DNA of 64,000 bases, from positions 1-64,000 of the forward strand of contig UBQW01000010.1 in assembly GCA_900467745.1 (NCBI GenBank), read 5' to 3'. The position numbers and the translations under genes were made by a program. Source of the stretch: Hyphomicrobiales bacterium (GTDB lineage: Bacteria > Pseudomonadota > Alphaproteobacteria > Rhizobiales > Rhizobiaceae). Below are positions 17,329 to 26,743 of this stretch, piece by piece; the first letter of the stretch is position 1, and each line of letters begins with the position of its first letter. The notes beneath the pieces are model-generated. The model worked only from the letters and a program-made list of their open reading frames with translations. It was not told the origin of the DNA and searched no databases.

Positions 17329-20300
17329 GGCTGTGCCGCCACGACCTCCATCTTGCCGGTTGCCGTCCGCGCCGAAAGCTGCGGCCGGTACATGTCCTCT
17401 ACGTTCGCCGCCGGGTGGTCGTAGACGCCGGGTGTCACGGCGCGCACGACGTATGCGACGTTGACCTCCCGGTTGTCATCGGCGCTGCGGTTGAAAGCAG
17501 CGACGAAACGATCGTTGCGGAACTCGGTATGCGCGGCCGTCACATCGCCGATCCAGTCAAAGTTGGTCAGCTGCGCGCTGTCGACCAGGCTCGGATTGTC
17601 GATCTGGAAACCGGCTGGCAAGAGATCGGTGATGACGATGCGCGACGGCCATTTGTTGCTCTCGGTGACATGCAGCACGACGACATAGCGCTCGTTCTGC
17701 TTTGCCTCCGAGACATTCGCTTCCTCGCCATCCAGCGTGTAGTAGCTGCGCTCGATGGCGAAGCCATCGCCACCAGCCGGCAGCGGCGTCACCGGTGCTG
17801 CAACGGTCGTGACAACAGCCGAAACGGCATCGCTAGTCTGGTTGGTCAGGGTTAGCGCGTGATCGGCCAGCGCCTCGCCATTCATCCGCGCCATGTAGGC
17901 ACCGTTGTGGAGCGCGCCGTTGACGTCGATCTTCAGCGACTCGTCGCCGCCCTGGATCGCGCGGGCGGCGAGCAGCATCCAGGCCTGTTCCTGGGTGCTG
18001 GTGTACTTGCTGCGCTCCCACTCCTTGGCCACTGCCTTCGCCAGTTCCGGCACGATCGGCGGCACCGGCCGGCTTTCGGCGGCGAGCGCGAGGATGGCGG
18101 CGCCGTCTCTAAGCACCGAGCCATAGTCGGTGCGCGACAGGTTGACCTTGGTGACCATCGACTGGGCCGACATCTGCAGTGCGTCGACGAAGATGTTCTT
18201 CGACCGCGTCGCATCGCCGTAGAGCGCCAGCGCGGCCGCGATATGGGCCTTGGCGAGCGGTGTCGGGAAGTCGTTGATCATCGTGTCCGCATAGTAGCGC
18301 AGATCGCTGATCGCGGCCTTCTTGTTGCGCGCGAGTACATATAGCGCATAAGCGATCTGATCGCCCTGATCCTTGACATTAACGTCATAGCTCAAGGCGT
18401 TCTGCAGGTTCTCCAGCGCCTGTGCGAGCGCACGATCCGGCACATCGTATTTCTGCTCGCGGGCCCGCGTCAGGAAGTCGGTGACGTAGGAATCGAGCCA
18501 GAGATCACCGCTATCCGGTCCCCAAAGACCGAAGCTGCCGGCGGATGCCTGGTAAGACAGGACACGATAGATGGCATCCTGCACGCGCTTCTTGATATCG
18601 GCATCGCCATCGAGACCGACCTGCTCGGCAAGCTCGCTCAGATAGAGCAGCGGCAGAGCTCGGCTGGTCGTCTGCTCGGCGCAACCGAAAGGATAGCGAT
18701 CGAGCGACATCAGCAAGGCCGGGATGTCGAAGGCAGCCGAGCGCGTGACGTTGACGCTGACCGATGCGCCCGGAAGAACGCTATCCGCCAAGAGCGCCTT
18801 GTCGATCGTCAGCTTCGCGCCCGGCTTCAGCGCCAGCACACGACGCTCCGTGACCGGCAATACCGCCGGCCGAACGGGGACATCGAGGCTCTGGTCGAGC
18901 GACAGGCCGGATGCATCCGAGAGGTTAATCGAAACGACGCCGTTGCCCGGCTGCAAGCCGGTCACCGCCAGCGTCACCGCCTGCTTCGCACCGGCATCCA
19001 AACGGATCGTCTGCGTGGCCTTATCGATACCGACAGCGTCATTGCCTGTGACTGCCAGCTTGTAGTCGCCTGCGGGCGCATCGGTATTGGCGATATCAAG
19101 GCGCAGTTCAGACTTGTCCCCCGGCGCCAGGAAACGTGGCAGGCTGGCGGTGACGACGACAGGATCACGAATGATCACGTCCTGCGTCGCATGGCCGACA
19201 CCGGACTTGGACCAGGCGACCGCCATCAGGCGCGCCGTGCCGTTGAACTGAGGAATATCGAAGCTGACATGCGCCTTACCCTCGGCATCCAGCTTCACCG
19301 GGCCGGAGAAGAAGGCGACGAGTTTCTGCGTCGGAGGGCTTGCCTGCAGCGCGATCGCGCCGCCATCGCCGCCGGTGCGCAGTTTGCCGGTGGCGCCGAG
19401 CGAGCCGTCGATCAAGCGGCCATAAAGGTCGCGGATCTCGAGACCAAGCTGGCGCTGACCGAAGTACCATTCTTCCGGGTTCGGCGGCTCGTAGCGCGTC
19501 AGGTTGAGAATGCCGACATCGACAGCGGCAACGGTGACATAAGCGTCCTCGTTTGCGCCGGCACCCGCAACGGCGAGCGTGATCGGCAGCGGGCCGCGCG
19601 GTAGCATCTTCTCAGGTGCCTCGATCTTGACCTGCAAGGCCCGATCCTCAGGATCGACCTTCAGCCATTTCACGCCGATGGCGCGCATCGGCATGTGGCT
19701 GTCCTGGGCATCGCCCGGACGGAACAGCGTCGCGGTCACATAGGCGCCGGCGCCCCAATCGGCGGTAACGGGGATATCCACCTCGCCACCCGTCTCGCCG
19801 ATCGCCGCGTTCTGCACGGCAACCAGGGTTTCGGTACCGGCGGCGATCATCAGTTCGCCTGCATAGCGCGAGGAGACCTTCAGCTTCGCGGTCTCGCCGA
19901 CCTTGTAGCTATCCTTGTCGAGCGCGATCTCCAACCCATCGGGCGTTTCCGTGGATGTTGCCTGCACGAACCAGCCGGCGTCGAATTCGACGCTGGAGGT
20001 CGGGCCATCGGCGTCGGTGCTCTCGACCTCGAGGCGATAACGGCCCCACTGCACGGGCGAGGCGATCTTGGCGCCATCGATGCCGGCATCGACATTGCCG
20101 TTGCCCACCTGCTCGGCGGTATAGACCGGCTCGTATTTCCAGGCCGTGCCGTCGCGATACCATTGATAGTCGCGGTTGAGCTTGAAGAGCTTCCAGCGGA
20201 GCCCCTTCATCTCCTCCTTCGCACCATCGGCGTTGACGCCGATGACGGTGAAGTTGGCGATCGAGTTCTCGCCGAGATCGCCCGAGAATTCCGGCTTGAT

Positions 20301-22799
20301 GCCGATCATCGGCCCCTGGTTCTGCACCGGCAGCACAAGCGAGCGCTCGATCGCGCGTCCGCCGGCTTCCTGCATTCGAATATAGACGGTCGCGTTCAGA
20401 AGCTGCGTCGTTGCGGGCAGCTCGCCGACCGTCAGATCGGTAACGCCTTCGCCCTTTTCGTCGAGGTCCGGCAATCCCTCGATCGACTGGCGCGAATCCT
20501 CGCTCGCCTCTTCATCGGCAAGGCCGAAGAAATAGCCCGGAAACGCATCCGCCTGGTGTGTCGGCTTGATGACGACATCGCCTTCCAGCGTCAGCCCGGC
20601 GGCGGGCGCGCCATAGAGATACTTGCCAGAGATATTGATCGTTGCCGGCGTGTCCGGTCCAATCACCTTCGCCTCGGTCTTCAGCTCCATGTCGGTACGA
20701 TCAGGCACGAAATCGTCGACCAGGAAACTCTTGCTGGCGATCGGCGAACCCTTCGGGTCGGTATGGATGTTCATCGTCCAGGTGCCGCGCATGGCATTCT
20801 CCTGCACGGCGAAATCGACATTGTAGCCGCCGAGATTGCTGGTCTGGCTGACGATGCGGCGGTCTTCGACGCCATCAGGGCGCATGAAGATGAAGGTCAG
20901 CGGCAGATTCTCGATTGCCTTGCCATCCGTATCGCGCGCCAGCGCAGACGCGTGGACCGTTTCGCCGACGCGGTAGATGCCGCGCTCGGTGAATGTCAGC
21001 ACGTCGATTGCGCCCGGCGATGCGCGCCCGGTGACGCCGCGATCGGAGAGGTCGAAACCGGCTCGTGTCATGTCGAGGAAGACGTAGTCCGACGTCGCGT
21101 TCTTCGCCGTGATCACGGCAGGCGTCAGCGCCGATGTGCCGCGGATCAAGCCGGCGGTGAAGGTGGCGCGGCCATTGTCGTCGGTCGTGGCGGTACCAAG
21201 CACCTCGTTATTCTTGGCAAGCAACTGCAGCGCGACACCAGCCATCGGCTTGGCTGATGCAAGCGAACGGGCGAAGACGTTGAGGCCGTCGGTCCCGGCA
21301 TAGGTCGTCACGCCGATATCGGAGACCACGAACCACTGGGTGGCCTGCGAATTCCATTCCTGGTCCGGCCCGGTCGGCGATGTCGCGGTCAGCACATAGA
21401 CGCCGGGCTTTCGCTCCGGCAGCGCCTCATCGACGGGGAAGCTGGTGACGACATCCTTGTTCAGGTCATTGGCGATGTCGATCGCACCCTGCCAGACAAG
21501 CTCGCCGCTTTCGTCCTCGATCCGCTGGGCGCTATAGCCATCGAGCTGGGTGAGGAACTGCGAGCTGGTCAGCAACGGCGCGATGCCACGATCGCCGATC
21601 CGGTAGAGCTTGAGGTTGGCCGAGACCATGTTGACCGAGACGATCGGGATGCCGCGGCGCGCCGTCGATGGCAGCACGAAGCTGTCGCCGGTGAAGCGGA
21701 CGCTTGCGGTGCGGTCCTTGACGTAGATATCAAGGCTGACGGGCGCCTCCAGAACCTCGTCGACCGACGAGGGAAGACCGGTGCGGAAGGAGATCTTGTA
21801 GTTCTCGCCGTGCGTCAGGCCCTCGACGCAGATCTGCCTGTCCTTGGTTTCGAGCGCCTTCGGCGAGGCGCCATTGAGCGTCACGAAGGGGGTATAGTCG
21901 GTGGTCTTGACCAACGATTCCGAGAAGGTGACGCATGCGCGCGGGGTGGCGCTGTCGGCATCGACGGTGTGATCCGTGATACGGAAGCCCTGCGTCGACT
22001 TCAGCTGCAGGTAGGCGGCCTGGACTTCCTTTGAATTCACCAGCGCCAGGCTTGCCTTATAGGCGTTCAGCGCGGCCCGGTAGTTCGCGTTCTTCTCCAG
22101 CGCCACCGCCAGAACCGCAAGCGCATCGGCGCGGCTGGTCGTCGTCCGCGTCAGGTCGTAGCCATTGATGGCGGCGAGCACGGCCTGGGCAAAGATCTCG
22201 CTGCCATTGTTGTCGTCGGTCTTGACGAAGCTGTCGCCCGCGCGCGCCGTTTCCAGCCACAGATCCGCATTATCGGGCGTGAGCGCGAGCGCGCCCCGGA
22301 AGGATTTCAGGGCATCGACGACATTGTTGGCCGTGAGATCGATCCGCGCGTTGGCGATGAGACTGTCGGCGGATTGGCCCTGCTGGTCATCTGCGAGCTC
22401 GAGATTGGCCTTGTCGTCGCGCGCCTGTTGCAGCACATCGCCCGAGAGGAAGCCGATGCGAGGTGCTGCCCCGAGGTCCGGCTCCTGACTGCCCGCTGTC
22501 TCGACGATCTTGCCGGCGATGGCGCCCGGGAAGGCATTCATCGTCTTAAAGTCGGATTTCAGGAAGCACCAGCTAGCCTTGGGGTTATAGGTGAAGGCCT
22601 TGCACGACTTGTCGCCAATGCACGAGGCCTTGCACTGGTCGAGCGTGACATTCTGCTCGCTGCGCAGATCAAAGCCGAAATAGTCGGCATCACGCACGGT
22701 TTGTATCTGGCGCTTGCTGTCCGCGGAAAAGGCGGGTGAACCAATTAGAGCGGTCGAAAGAACAACGGTTACGGCTGTCAAGAACGCGCGTGCGAACAT
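17325..22799 (-). CDS. Bacterial alpha-2-macroglobulin with N-terminal PAN/Apple domain
   Basis: Secreted or lipid-face protein of 1824 residues, thought to trap invading proteases in the periplasm when a cell wall breach occurs. The start at 22799 (GGGGGGAA before the ATG) gives a cleavable signal peptide (about 1-26). A Cys-rich PAN/Apple-like domain (about 30-95: QCKASC...CKAF...WCFL) and a TPR-like helical segment (about 140-270) precede the MG domains. The thioester motif GCAEQT lies near residue 1373, inside an alpha-alpha barrel. No lipobox Cys follows the signal peptide, so it is probably soluble. It is translationally coupled to pbpC. Confidence 0.94.
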   Translation of the reverse strand: MFARAFLTAVTVVLSTALIGSPAFSADSKRQIQTVRDADYFGFDLRSEQNVTLDQCKASCIGDKSCKAFTYNPKASWCFLKSDFKTMNAFPGAIAGKIVETAGSQEPDLGAAPRIGFLSGDVLQQARDDKANLELADDQQGQSADSLIANARIDLTANNVVDALKSFRGALALTPDNADLWLETARAGDSFVKTDDNNGSEIFAQAVLAAINGYDLTRTTTSRADALAVLAVALEKNANYRAALNAYKASLALVNSKEVQAAYLQLKSTQGFRITDHTVDADSATPRACVTFSESLVKTTDYTPFVTLNGASPKALETKDRQICVEGLTHGENYKISFRTGLPSSVDEVLEAPVSLDIYVKDRTASVRFTGDSFVLPSTARRGIPIVSVNMVSANLKLYRIGDRGIAPLLTSSQFLTQLDGYSAQRIEDESGELVWQGAIDIANDLNKDVVTSFPVDEALPERKPGVYVLTATSPTGPDQEWNSQATQWFVVSDIGVTTYAGTDGLNVFARSLASAKPMAGVALQLLAKNNEVLGTATTDDNGRATFTAGLIRGTSALTPAVITAKNATSDYVFLDMTRAGFDLSDRGVTGRASPGAIDVLTFTERGIYRVGETVHASALARDTDGKAIENLPLTFIFMRPDGVEDRRIVSQTSNLGGYNVDFAVQENAMRGTWTMNIHTDPKGSPIASKSFLVDDFVPDRTDMELKTEAKVIGPDTPATINISGKYLYGAPAAGLTLEGDVVIKPTHQADAFPGYFFGLADEEASEDSRQSIEGLPDLDEKGEGVTDLTVGELPATTQLLNATVYIRMQEAGGRAIERSLVLPVQNQGPMIGIKPEFSGDLGENSIANFTVIGVNADGAKEEMKGLRWKLFKLNRDYQWYRDGTAWKYEPVYTAEQVGNGNVDAGIDGAKIASPVQWGRYRLEVESTDADGPTSSVEFDAGWFVQATSTETPDGLEIALDKDSYKVGETAKLKVSSRYAGELMIAAGTETLVAVQNAAIGETGGEVDIPVTADWGAGAYVTATLFRPGDAQDSHMPMRAIGVKWLKVDPEDRALQVKIEAPEKMLPRGPLPITLAVAGAGANEDAYVTVAAVDVGILNLTRYEPPNPEEWYFGQRQLGLEIRDLYGRLIDGSLGATGKLRTGGDGGAIALQASPPTQKLVAFFSGPVKLDAEGKAHVSFDIPQFNGTARLMAVAWSKSGVGHATQDVIIRDPVVVTASLPRFLAPGDKSELRLDIANTDAPAGDYKLAVTGNDAVGIDKATQTIRLDAGAKQAVTLAVTGLQPGNGVVSINLSDASGLSLDQSLDVPVRPAVLPVTERRVLALKPGAKLTIDKALLADSVLPGASVSVNVTRSAAFDIPALLMSLDRYPFGCAEQTTSRALPLLYLSELAEQVGLDGDADIKKRVQDAIYRVLSYQASAGSFGLWGPDSGDLWLDSYVTDFLTRAREQKYDVPDRALAQALENLQNALSYDVNVKDQGDQIAYALYVLARNKKAAISDLRYYADTMINDFPTPLAKAHIAAALALYGDATRSKNIFVDALQMSAQSMVTKVNLSRTDYGSVLRDGAAILALAAESRPVPPIVPELAKAVAKEWERSKYTSTQEQAWMLLAARAIQGGDESLKIDVNGALHNGAYMARMNGEALADHALTLTNQTSDAVSAVVTTVAAPVTPLPAGGDGFAIERSYYTLDGEEANVSEAKQNERYVVVLHVTESNKWPSRIVITDLLPAGFQIDNPSLVDSAQLTNFDWIGDVTAAHTEFRNDRFVAAFNRSADDNREVNVAYVVRAVTPGVYDHPAANVEDMYRPQLSARTATGKMEVVAAQP

Positions 22800-23023
22800 A
22801 GGTTCCCCCCAATATGCTGGCGCCTCATTTGGCGGCAACTCTCCCCACTCGCATCCCTGTTGTCAACTCGGATGGAGCGTCGCCCTGCAGTAAATCTCAA
22901 TCATGTAACAACACGATCAAGACCGGCTGTGGATCTCTGAGAGAGCATTCGCCCCAAGAGGCCGAAATTAGAATTTTGTTAATACTAACAATATCTTAAC
23001 TGAAAATAAAGCTGTCCCGCGCC

Positions 23024-23048
23024 GGAACATATCTGTTGCCGAGCCGTT
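23024..23048 (+). promoter_or_regulatory. EcfG/RpoE2-type general stress promoter
   Basis: GGAAC at 23024-23028, a 16-base spacer and CGTT at 23045-23048 match the EcfG consensus of alphaproteobacteria (GGAAC-N16/17-CGTT). It lies 44 bases upstream of the single-domain response regulator start. Confidence 0.8.
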
Positions 23049-23091
23049 TTCCGTCCGAGTTCTGGTGAAAATGAGTAACAGGGGGCCAAGT

Positions 23092-23499
23092 ATGGGCACC
23101 GGCGTTGAGTACAGTTCACAGACTGAAAATAGCACCAAGCAGCGCGTCCTGATCGTCGAGGACGAGCTTTTCATAGCCCTTGATCTCGAGGAAACGATAA
23201 AAGAGATGGGCTTCGATGTCGCCGGTCTGGCGAATGGCCGCGATCCGGCGCTGCAGCTTGCACGTGACGCCGATATCGCCTTCGTCGACGTCAACCTCTC
23301 GGATGGGCCGACCGGCCCTGAAATCGGCCGCCGTCTGGTGGAGGAATTCGGGGTGACGGTGGTGTTCATGACCGGCAATCCCGAGGCCGTGGCGGACAAG
23401 CTAAACGGCGCGCTTGGTGTCGTCACCAAGCCGGCCATGCCCTCGACCGTGCAACGAACGCTGAGAAAAGCAGCGGAACTTCACCGCGGCTTGAATTAG
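23092..23499 (+). CDS. Single-domain response regulator
   Basis: Stand-alone receiver of 135 residues with no output domain. Key residues are present: acidic pair in VLIVEDE, phospho-accepting Asp in FVDVNLSDG, Thr in FMTGN and Lys in VVTKPA. The start at 23092 is preferred over a GTG at 23065 and an ATG at 23071 because AGGGGG lies at proper distance. With the EcfG promoter upstream, a role in the general stress response, as for other single-domain regulators of alphaproteobacteria, is likely but inferred. Confidence 0.9.
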   Translation: MGTGVEYSSQTENSTKQRVLIVEDELFIALDLEETIKEMGFDVAGLANGRDPALQLARDADIAFVDVNLSDGPTGPEIGRRLVEEFGVTVVFMTGNPEAVADKLNGALGVVTKPAMPSTVQRTLRKAAELHRGLN

Positions 23500-23572
23500 A
23501 AAGGCCGAGTTGCCTCCGCGAAACATAGGATGAGGAGCCGATGAAGGTAACTCATCCCGGAGCACAGAGCGA

Positions 23573-24175
23573 TCAGATAAGACCGGTCAGCAGGCCGACC
23601 CCGGCCAGCGCCGCGACACCGCCGGCGGAGCGCGTTACGAAAGGGCCTTGAGCATCACCGGCCCGTGCAATCGCAAATCCCATAGCAAGACCGATGGCGT
23701 GCAGCGTGGCCGTCGCGATCATGAAGCCGGCGGCGTAAGACATGCCTGCGGCGGCAGCCGGCATTTCGGAACCATGCGCGTGACCATGGAAAATGGCGAA
23801 CAGACCAACCAGACCGGCGGCAACGGCAACAGGCGCACGAACGTTAAGCGCGATGACCGCGCCGAGAACGATCACGGAAAGCGCGATCCCGGCTTCAACG
23901 AAGGGGATCGAGATACCCATCATGCCGAGCGCTCCGCCCAGGCCCATAACGGCGACGAAGGTGGCCGGCACCATCCAGACGGCACGGCCGCCAAGCTGCC
24001 AAGCAACAACGCCGACCATGATCATGGCCAGCATATGGTCGAGCCCGGACATGGGGTGGCTAAAGCCATGCGCAAAGCCGACCGCCTGGCCGGCGCCCGG
24101 ATGGGCGAATGCAAGCGATGGCGCGAGCACGAGGGCGGCAAGCGCGGCGTTGAATTTGATGCTTTTTGAAAACAT
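23573..24175 (-). CDS. HupE/UreJ family metal transporter
   Basis: Inner-membrane protein of 200 residues with a signal-like N-terminus ending in AFAHPGAG and about six transmembrane helices. The family signature HPMSGLDHMLAM is near residue 40 and further His residues (FHGHAHGSE) lie near 130. HupE/UreJ proteins carry nickel or cobalt. Here the gene sits at the end of a copper operon (122 bases after copD), so the metal is uncertain. The start at 24175 has GGGGA upstream. Confidence 0.88.
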   Translation of the reverse strand: MFSKSIKFNAALAALVLAPSLAFAHPGAGQAVGFAHGFSHPMSGLDHMLAMIMVGVVAWQLGGRAVWMVPATFVAVMGLGGALGMMGISIPFVEAGIALSVIVLGAVIALNVRAPVAVAAGLVGLFAIFHGHAHGSEMPAAAAGMSYAAGFMIATATLHAIGLAMGFAIARAGDAQGPFVTRSAGGVAALAGVGLLTGLI

Positions 24176-24297
24176 GATCGTCCCCATTATTGGTATGCAG
24201 TGTTGCGCCGAAAATGACATGGAGAATCAAGCCTTCAAAGCGAAAAAACAGGGAGCACCGTTATTTGACGTAGATGGATTGCCGGCGGTCTTCGCGC

Positions 24298-25176
24298 CTA
24301 GCGTGGCTGCAGCGTACCGAACCAGGCGACGAGGGCCACGACCACGAGCCCCAGCACGACCTCGGTGATGACGCAGATCTTCAGCTGAAGAAGAGAGTGA
24401 TCTCGAGCAAACTTCGGCACGAAGACATAGCGGTTGATGACCGCAATCAACACCATTGCCGCCACCACCGCGATCTTTGCGCTCAGCAGACGCTGATAGC
24501 TGAACGACCAATCCGACGGCACGCCCCCTAGGATAAGCAGCGTGTTCGCGGCGCCTGAGAGAAGCACGAGCGCAACTGCGACATGCCCCGCGGTCGAAAA
24601 CCGCATGACCGCGACGCGCGCATCGGCCTGCAGCGTGCCGCGTCCAAGCATCGACAGGATCAAGAGGACCGGCACGAGCGCACCCAGCCATGCACCGCCG
24701 GACAAAAGATGCGCACCGTCATTGATGCGGTGGAGCACCCTAAGCCAACCGCTGTTCATCGCTGCGTGGCCGCTCAGCGTCAGGCTGAGCAGCAGGAGTG
24801 CAGCGAAGACGGCTCGTCCCATTTGCCGATACCTGTACGGAAGAAACACCGTCGCGCCAAGCAGGACCACGCCGGCGGCCTGGACCATCCAGGCCGTCCC
24901 GACATCCGTCTGGGTCAGCACGGCGCCGAGCATCTCCGGCGTCACCATATCGGACCACCCGTCGCCGATGATCGCCGTGCGGAGCGGCAGCATGGCAACG
25001 GTGGACGCGAACGCGACTGCGATTGCAGCCGCGCTCAACCACCGCAGCCGGTCGCCGACGACACGTGCCAGTTCGGGCGAAACGAGCGCGCAGAGATAGG
25101 CGGAGCTACCCCAGATCAGGATGACTGCAGCATCGAAGAGAAGACGGCAAAGAACGAGGGCCGTATCCGGCGTCAC
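24298..25176 (-). CDS. copD: Copper resistance/uptake membrane protein CopD
   Basis: Polytopic membrane protein of 292 residues with about eight hydrophobic helices and the conserved HxxNDGAHLLSGGAWLGAL-type region near 150-170. CopD proteins take copper from periplasmic CopC across the inner membrane. The start overlaps the copC stop by an ATGA junction, which supports a CopC-CopD unit. Confidence 0.92.
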   Translation of the reverse strand: MTPDTALVLCRLLFDAAVILIWGSSAYLCALVSPELARVVGDRLRWLSAAAIAVAFASTVAMLPLRTAIIGDGWSDMVTPEMLGAVLTQTDVGTAWMVQAAGVVLLGATVFLPYRYRQMGRAVFAALLLLSLTLSGHAAMNSGWLRVLHRINDGAHLLSGGAWLGALVPVLLILSMLGRGTLQADARVAVMRFSTAGHVAVALVLLSGAANTLLILGGVPSDWSFSYQRLLSAKIAVVAAMVLIAVINRYVFVPKFARDHSLLQLKICVITEVVLGLVVVALVAWFGTLQPR

Positions 25177-25541
25177 GGCTTGACCGTGAAGCCATAGCTA
25201 CCATTGGTCTTGTGGCCATCCGTCGACAGGACATGCCAATCGACGACATATCCGCCGGCATCAAGGCTCCCCGAAACGGGCACCGTCAGCGTCTTTCCGT
25301 CATCCGACAGCTTGGCGTCGCCGGTCGGAACCTGCTTGTCACCGGCACCGGCAATCGTCGCGCCCGAGAAGCGGAGGTTAAGCTCCTCGGAGAAATGCAG
25401 TTCCACCGCTGTGGGGGACACCTGTACCGTGGCCTTATCGGCGGGAACACTTGACGTGAGGTGCGCATGGGCGCTCGCCTGCCCTGCGGCAACAAGAGTG
25501 GCAACGAAGGACGCGATAAGGAATTTGCTCGTTCTAGACAT
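25173..25541 (-). CDS. copC: Periplasmic copper-binding protein CopC
   Basis: Small beta-barrel copper carrier. From ATG 25541 it has 122 residues with a signal peptide cleaved at ASA|HAHL, so the mature protein begins with the His that binds Cu(II). The rest of the Cu(II) site is visible in DWHVLSTDGH near the C-terminus. A GTG at 25553 would add four residues; neither start has a strong ribosome-binding site. It overlaps copD. Confidence 0.93.
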   Translation of the reverse strand: MSRTSKFLIASFVATLVAAGQASAHAHLTSSVPADKATVQVSPTAVELHFSEELNLRFSGATIAGAGDKQVPTGDAKLSDDGKTLTVPVSGSLDAGGYVVDWHVLSTDGHKTNGSYGFTVKP

Positions 25542-25597
25542 AGGATTGCTCACTGTAATGATTTTCTGATTGTCGATGACAGTCTAATACCTGACGA

Positions 25598-26101
25598 CTA
25601 TTGCGGCTTGGACATACCGCTCATCCCGGAATGACCATCCATCTTCATGGCGCTGGCGCCGCCTACCGCGAATTCGACAGCGACCTGCCCGGCCTTTTCG
25701 AAGGTCAGTGTCGCCCTGACCGTTTCGCCTTGCTTGAAGGGCTCGGTGACGTCCTTGAACATGACGTGGTAGCCGCCCGGCGTGAGCTCGACTGTCTGCC
25801 CCGCAGGAATAACAAGGCCGCCGGCGACGAGGCGCATGGTCATGACGCCGTTGTCGACGTTCATCTGGTGGATTTCCGACGATTTGGCACGCGTCGAGGT
25901 GATGCCGACGAGCTTGTCGTCGGCATTCCCCTTGTTGGTGATGCTGAGATAGCCGCCACCGACTTTCGCACCGGGCACCATGGCGCGGGCTTGCGGATTG
26001 GATATCTCGATGTCGCCTGCAGTGACGATCTGTGCGCCGGCAGGTGCGCCGAAAGGCCCTGCGAGAACCAGACTAGCCAGAAGGACTTTAAACTTCTTCA
26101 T
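25598..26101 (-). CDS. PCu(A)C periplasmic copper chaperone
   Basis: Secreted copper chaperone of 167 residues that can supply Cu(I) for cytochrome oxidase assembly. The start at 26101 (AGGAA upstream) yields a signal peptide cleaved near GAPAGA. The Cu(I) ligands HQM ... M ... GYHVMF follow the family pattern. The C-terminus adds a short Met/His-rich tail (MKMDGHSGMSGM), a likely extra copper site. It lies 56 bases upstream of copC on the same strand. Confidence 0.93.
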   Translation of the reverse strand: MKKFKVLLASLVLAGPFGAPAGAQIVTAGDIEISNPQARAMVPGAKVGGGYLSITNKGNADDKLVGITSTRAKSSEIHQMNVDNGVMTMRLVAGGLVIPAGQTVELTPGGYHVMFKDVTEPFKQGETVRATLTFEKAGQVAVEFAVGGASAMKMDGHSGMSGMSKPQ

Positions 26102-26240
26102 GATGGTTGTTCCTGCCAGAGCGACCGCTGTTTGCTGAACTCGCATGACAAATGTGTCGTGCGGCATCGGCAGCGGACAGATGAGTGGGACAGTGGGATT
26201 TCTATGCGGGATCACCGGCTACGGAAGACCGCATAGCAGC

Positions 26241-26645
26241 TCAAATGAGAGCGGCCATCAACGGTGGGCCCCTTGGACCGCCACCGGGGAATAAAGGCCG
26301 GTTTCCGGTAGCCTCGGCGCTAAGGCTCGGGCCAAGATAGGTGGGGATCGAAGCGCTTGGCCATGCGACGAAAACGGGAGCGGGCAACACAGTCGACGCG
26401 CTGATCCGGCAGGCCTCGCAGCCATGTTCATGAAGCTTGCCGCCGTCGTGCTCCGTATGCGTCTTGTCAACCGTGCAAATAACCGGCGCGGTTCCGTCAG
26501 GTAGGATGTATTCGGAAAGCTCATTGGAAATGAAAGCGCCATTGGCAAAGGCCGGCACCTGATGCGCGAAGCCGACGAGGGCCAGCGCAACGGCGCAGCT
26601 GATACGTACCAGCCATCGAACTATGCCTGCTTCCGCCGCTTTCAA
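26241..26645 (-). CDS. DUF2946-like secreted protein of the copper operon
   Basis: Protein of 134 residues with an N-terminal hydrophobic segment (about 10-30) that looks like a signal peptide or anchor. A Cys/His-rich centre (ICTVDKTHTEHDGGKLHEHG then CEAC) could bind metal. It starts with TTG at 26645, with GAGGA six bases before it; there is no in-frame ATG. It is first in the run DUF2946-PCu(A)C-CopC-CopD-HupE. The function is not established; the position suggests periplasmic copper handling. Confidence 0.72.
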   Translation of the reverse strand: MKAAEAGIVRWLVRISCAVALALVGFAHQVPAFANGAFISNELSEYILPDGTAPVICTVDKTHTEHDGGKLHEHGCEACRISASTVLPAPVFVAWPSASIPTYLGPSLSAEATGNRPLFPGGGPRGPPLMAALI

Positions 26646-26743
26646 CTAAGTCCTCGCCGCTCACTGCATCGTGTTTACGCAAAATACCGGCAAACCTCAA
26701 TGCGACAGTTTGAGCAATTGGCGTATCTGTATCTTTCGGCGGA

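Noticed and set aside
19695..21257. 520-codon plus-strand frame within the alpha-2-macroglobulin gene
   Set aside because: It is the antisense of a well-supported gene; the translation is rich in Arg, His and Asp as expected for shadow frames in GC-rich DNA.
23529..23561. GGATGAG/CTCATCC inverted repeat between the response regulator and hupE
   Set aside because: The 7-bp stem has a long loop and no T-tract on either strand, so it is not a convincing terminator.
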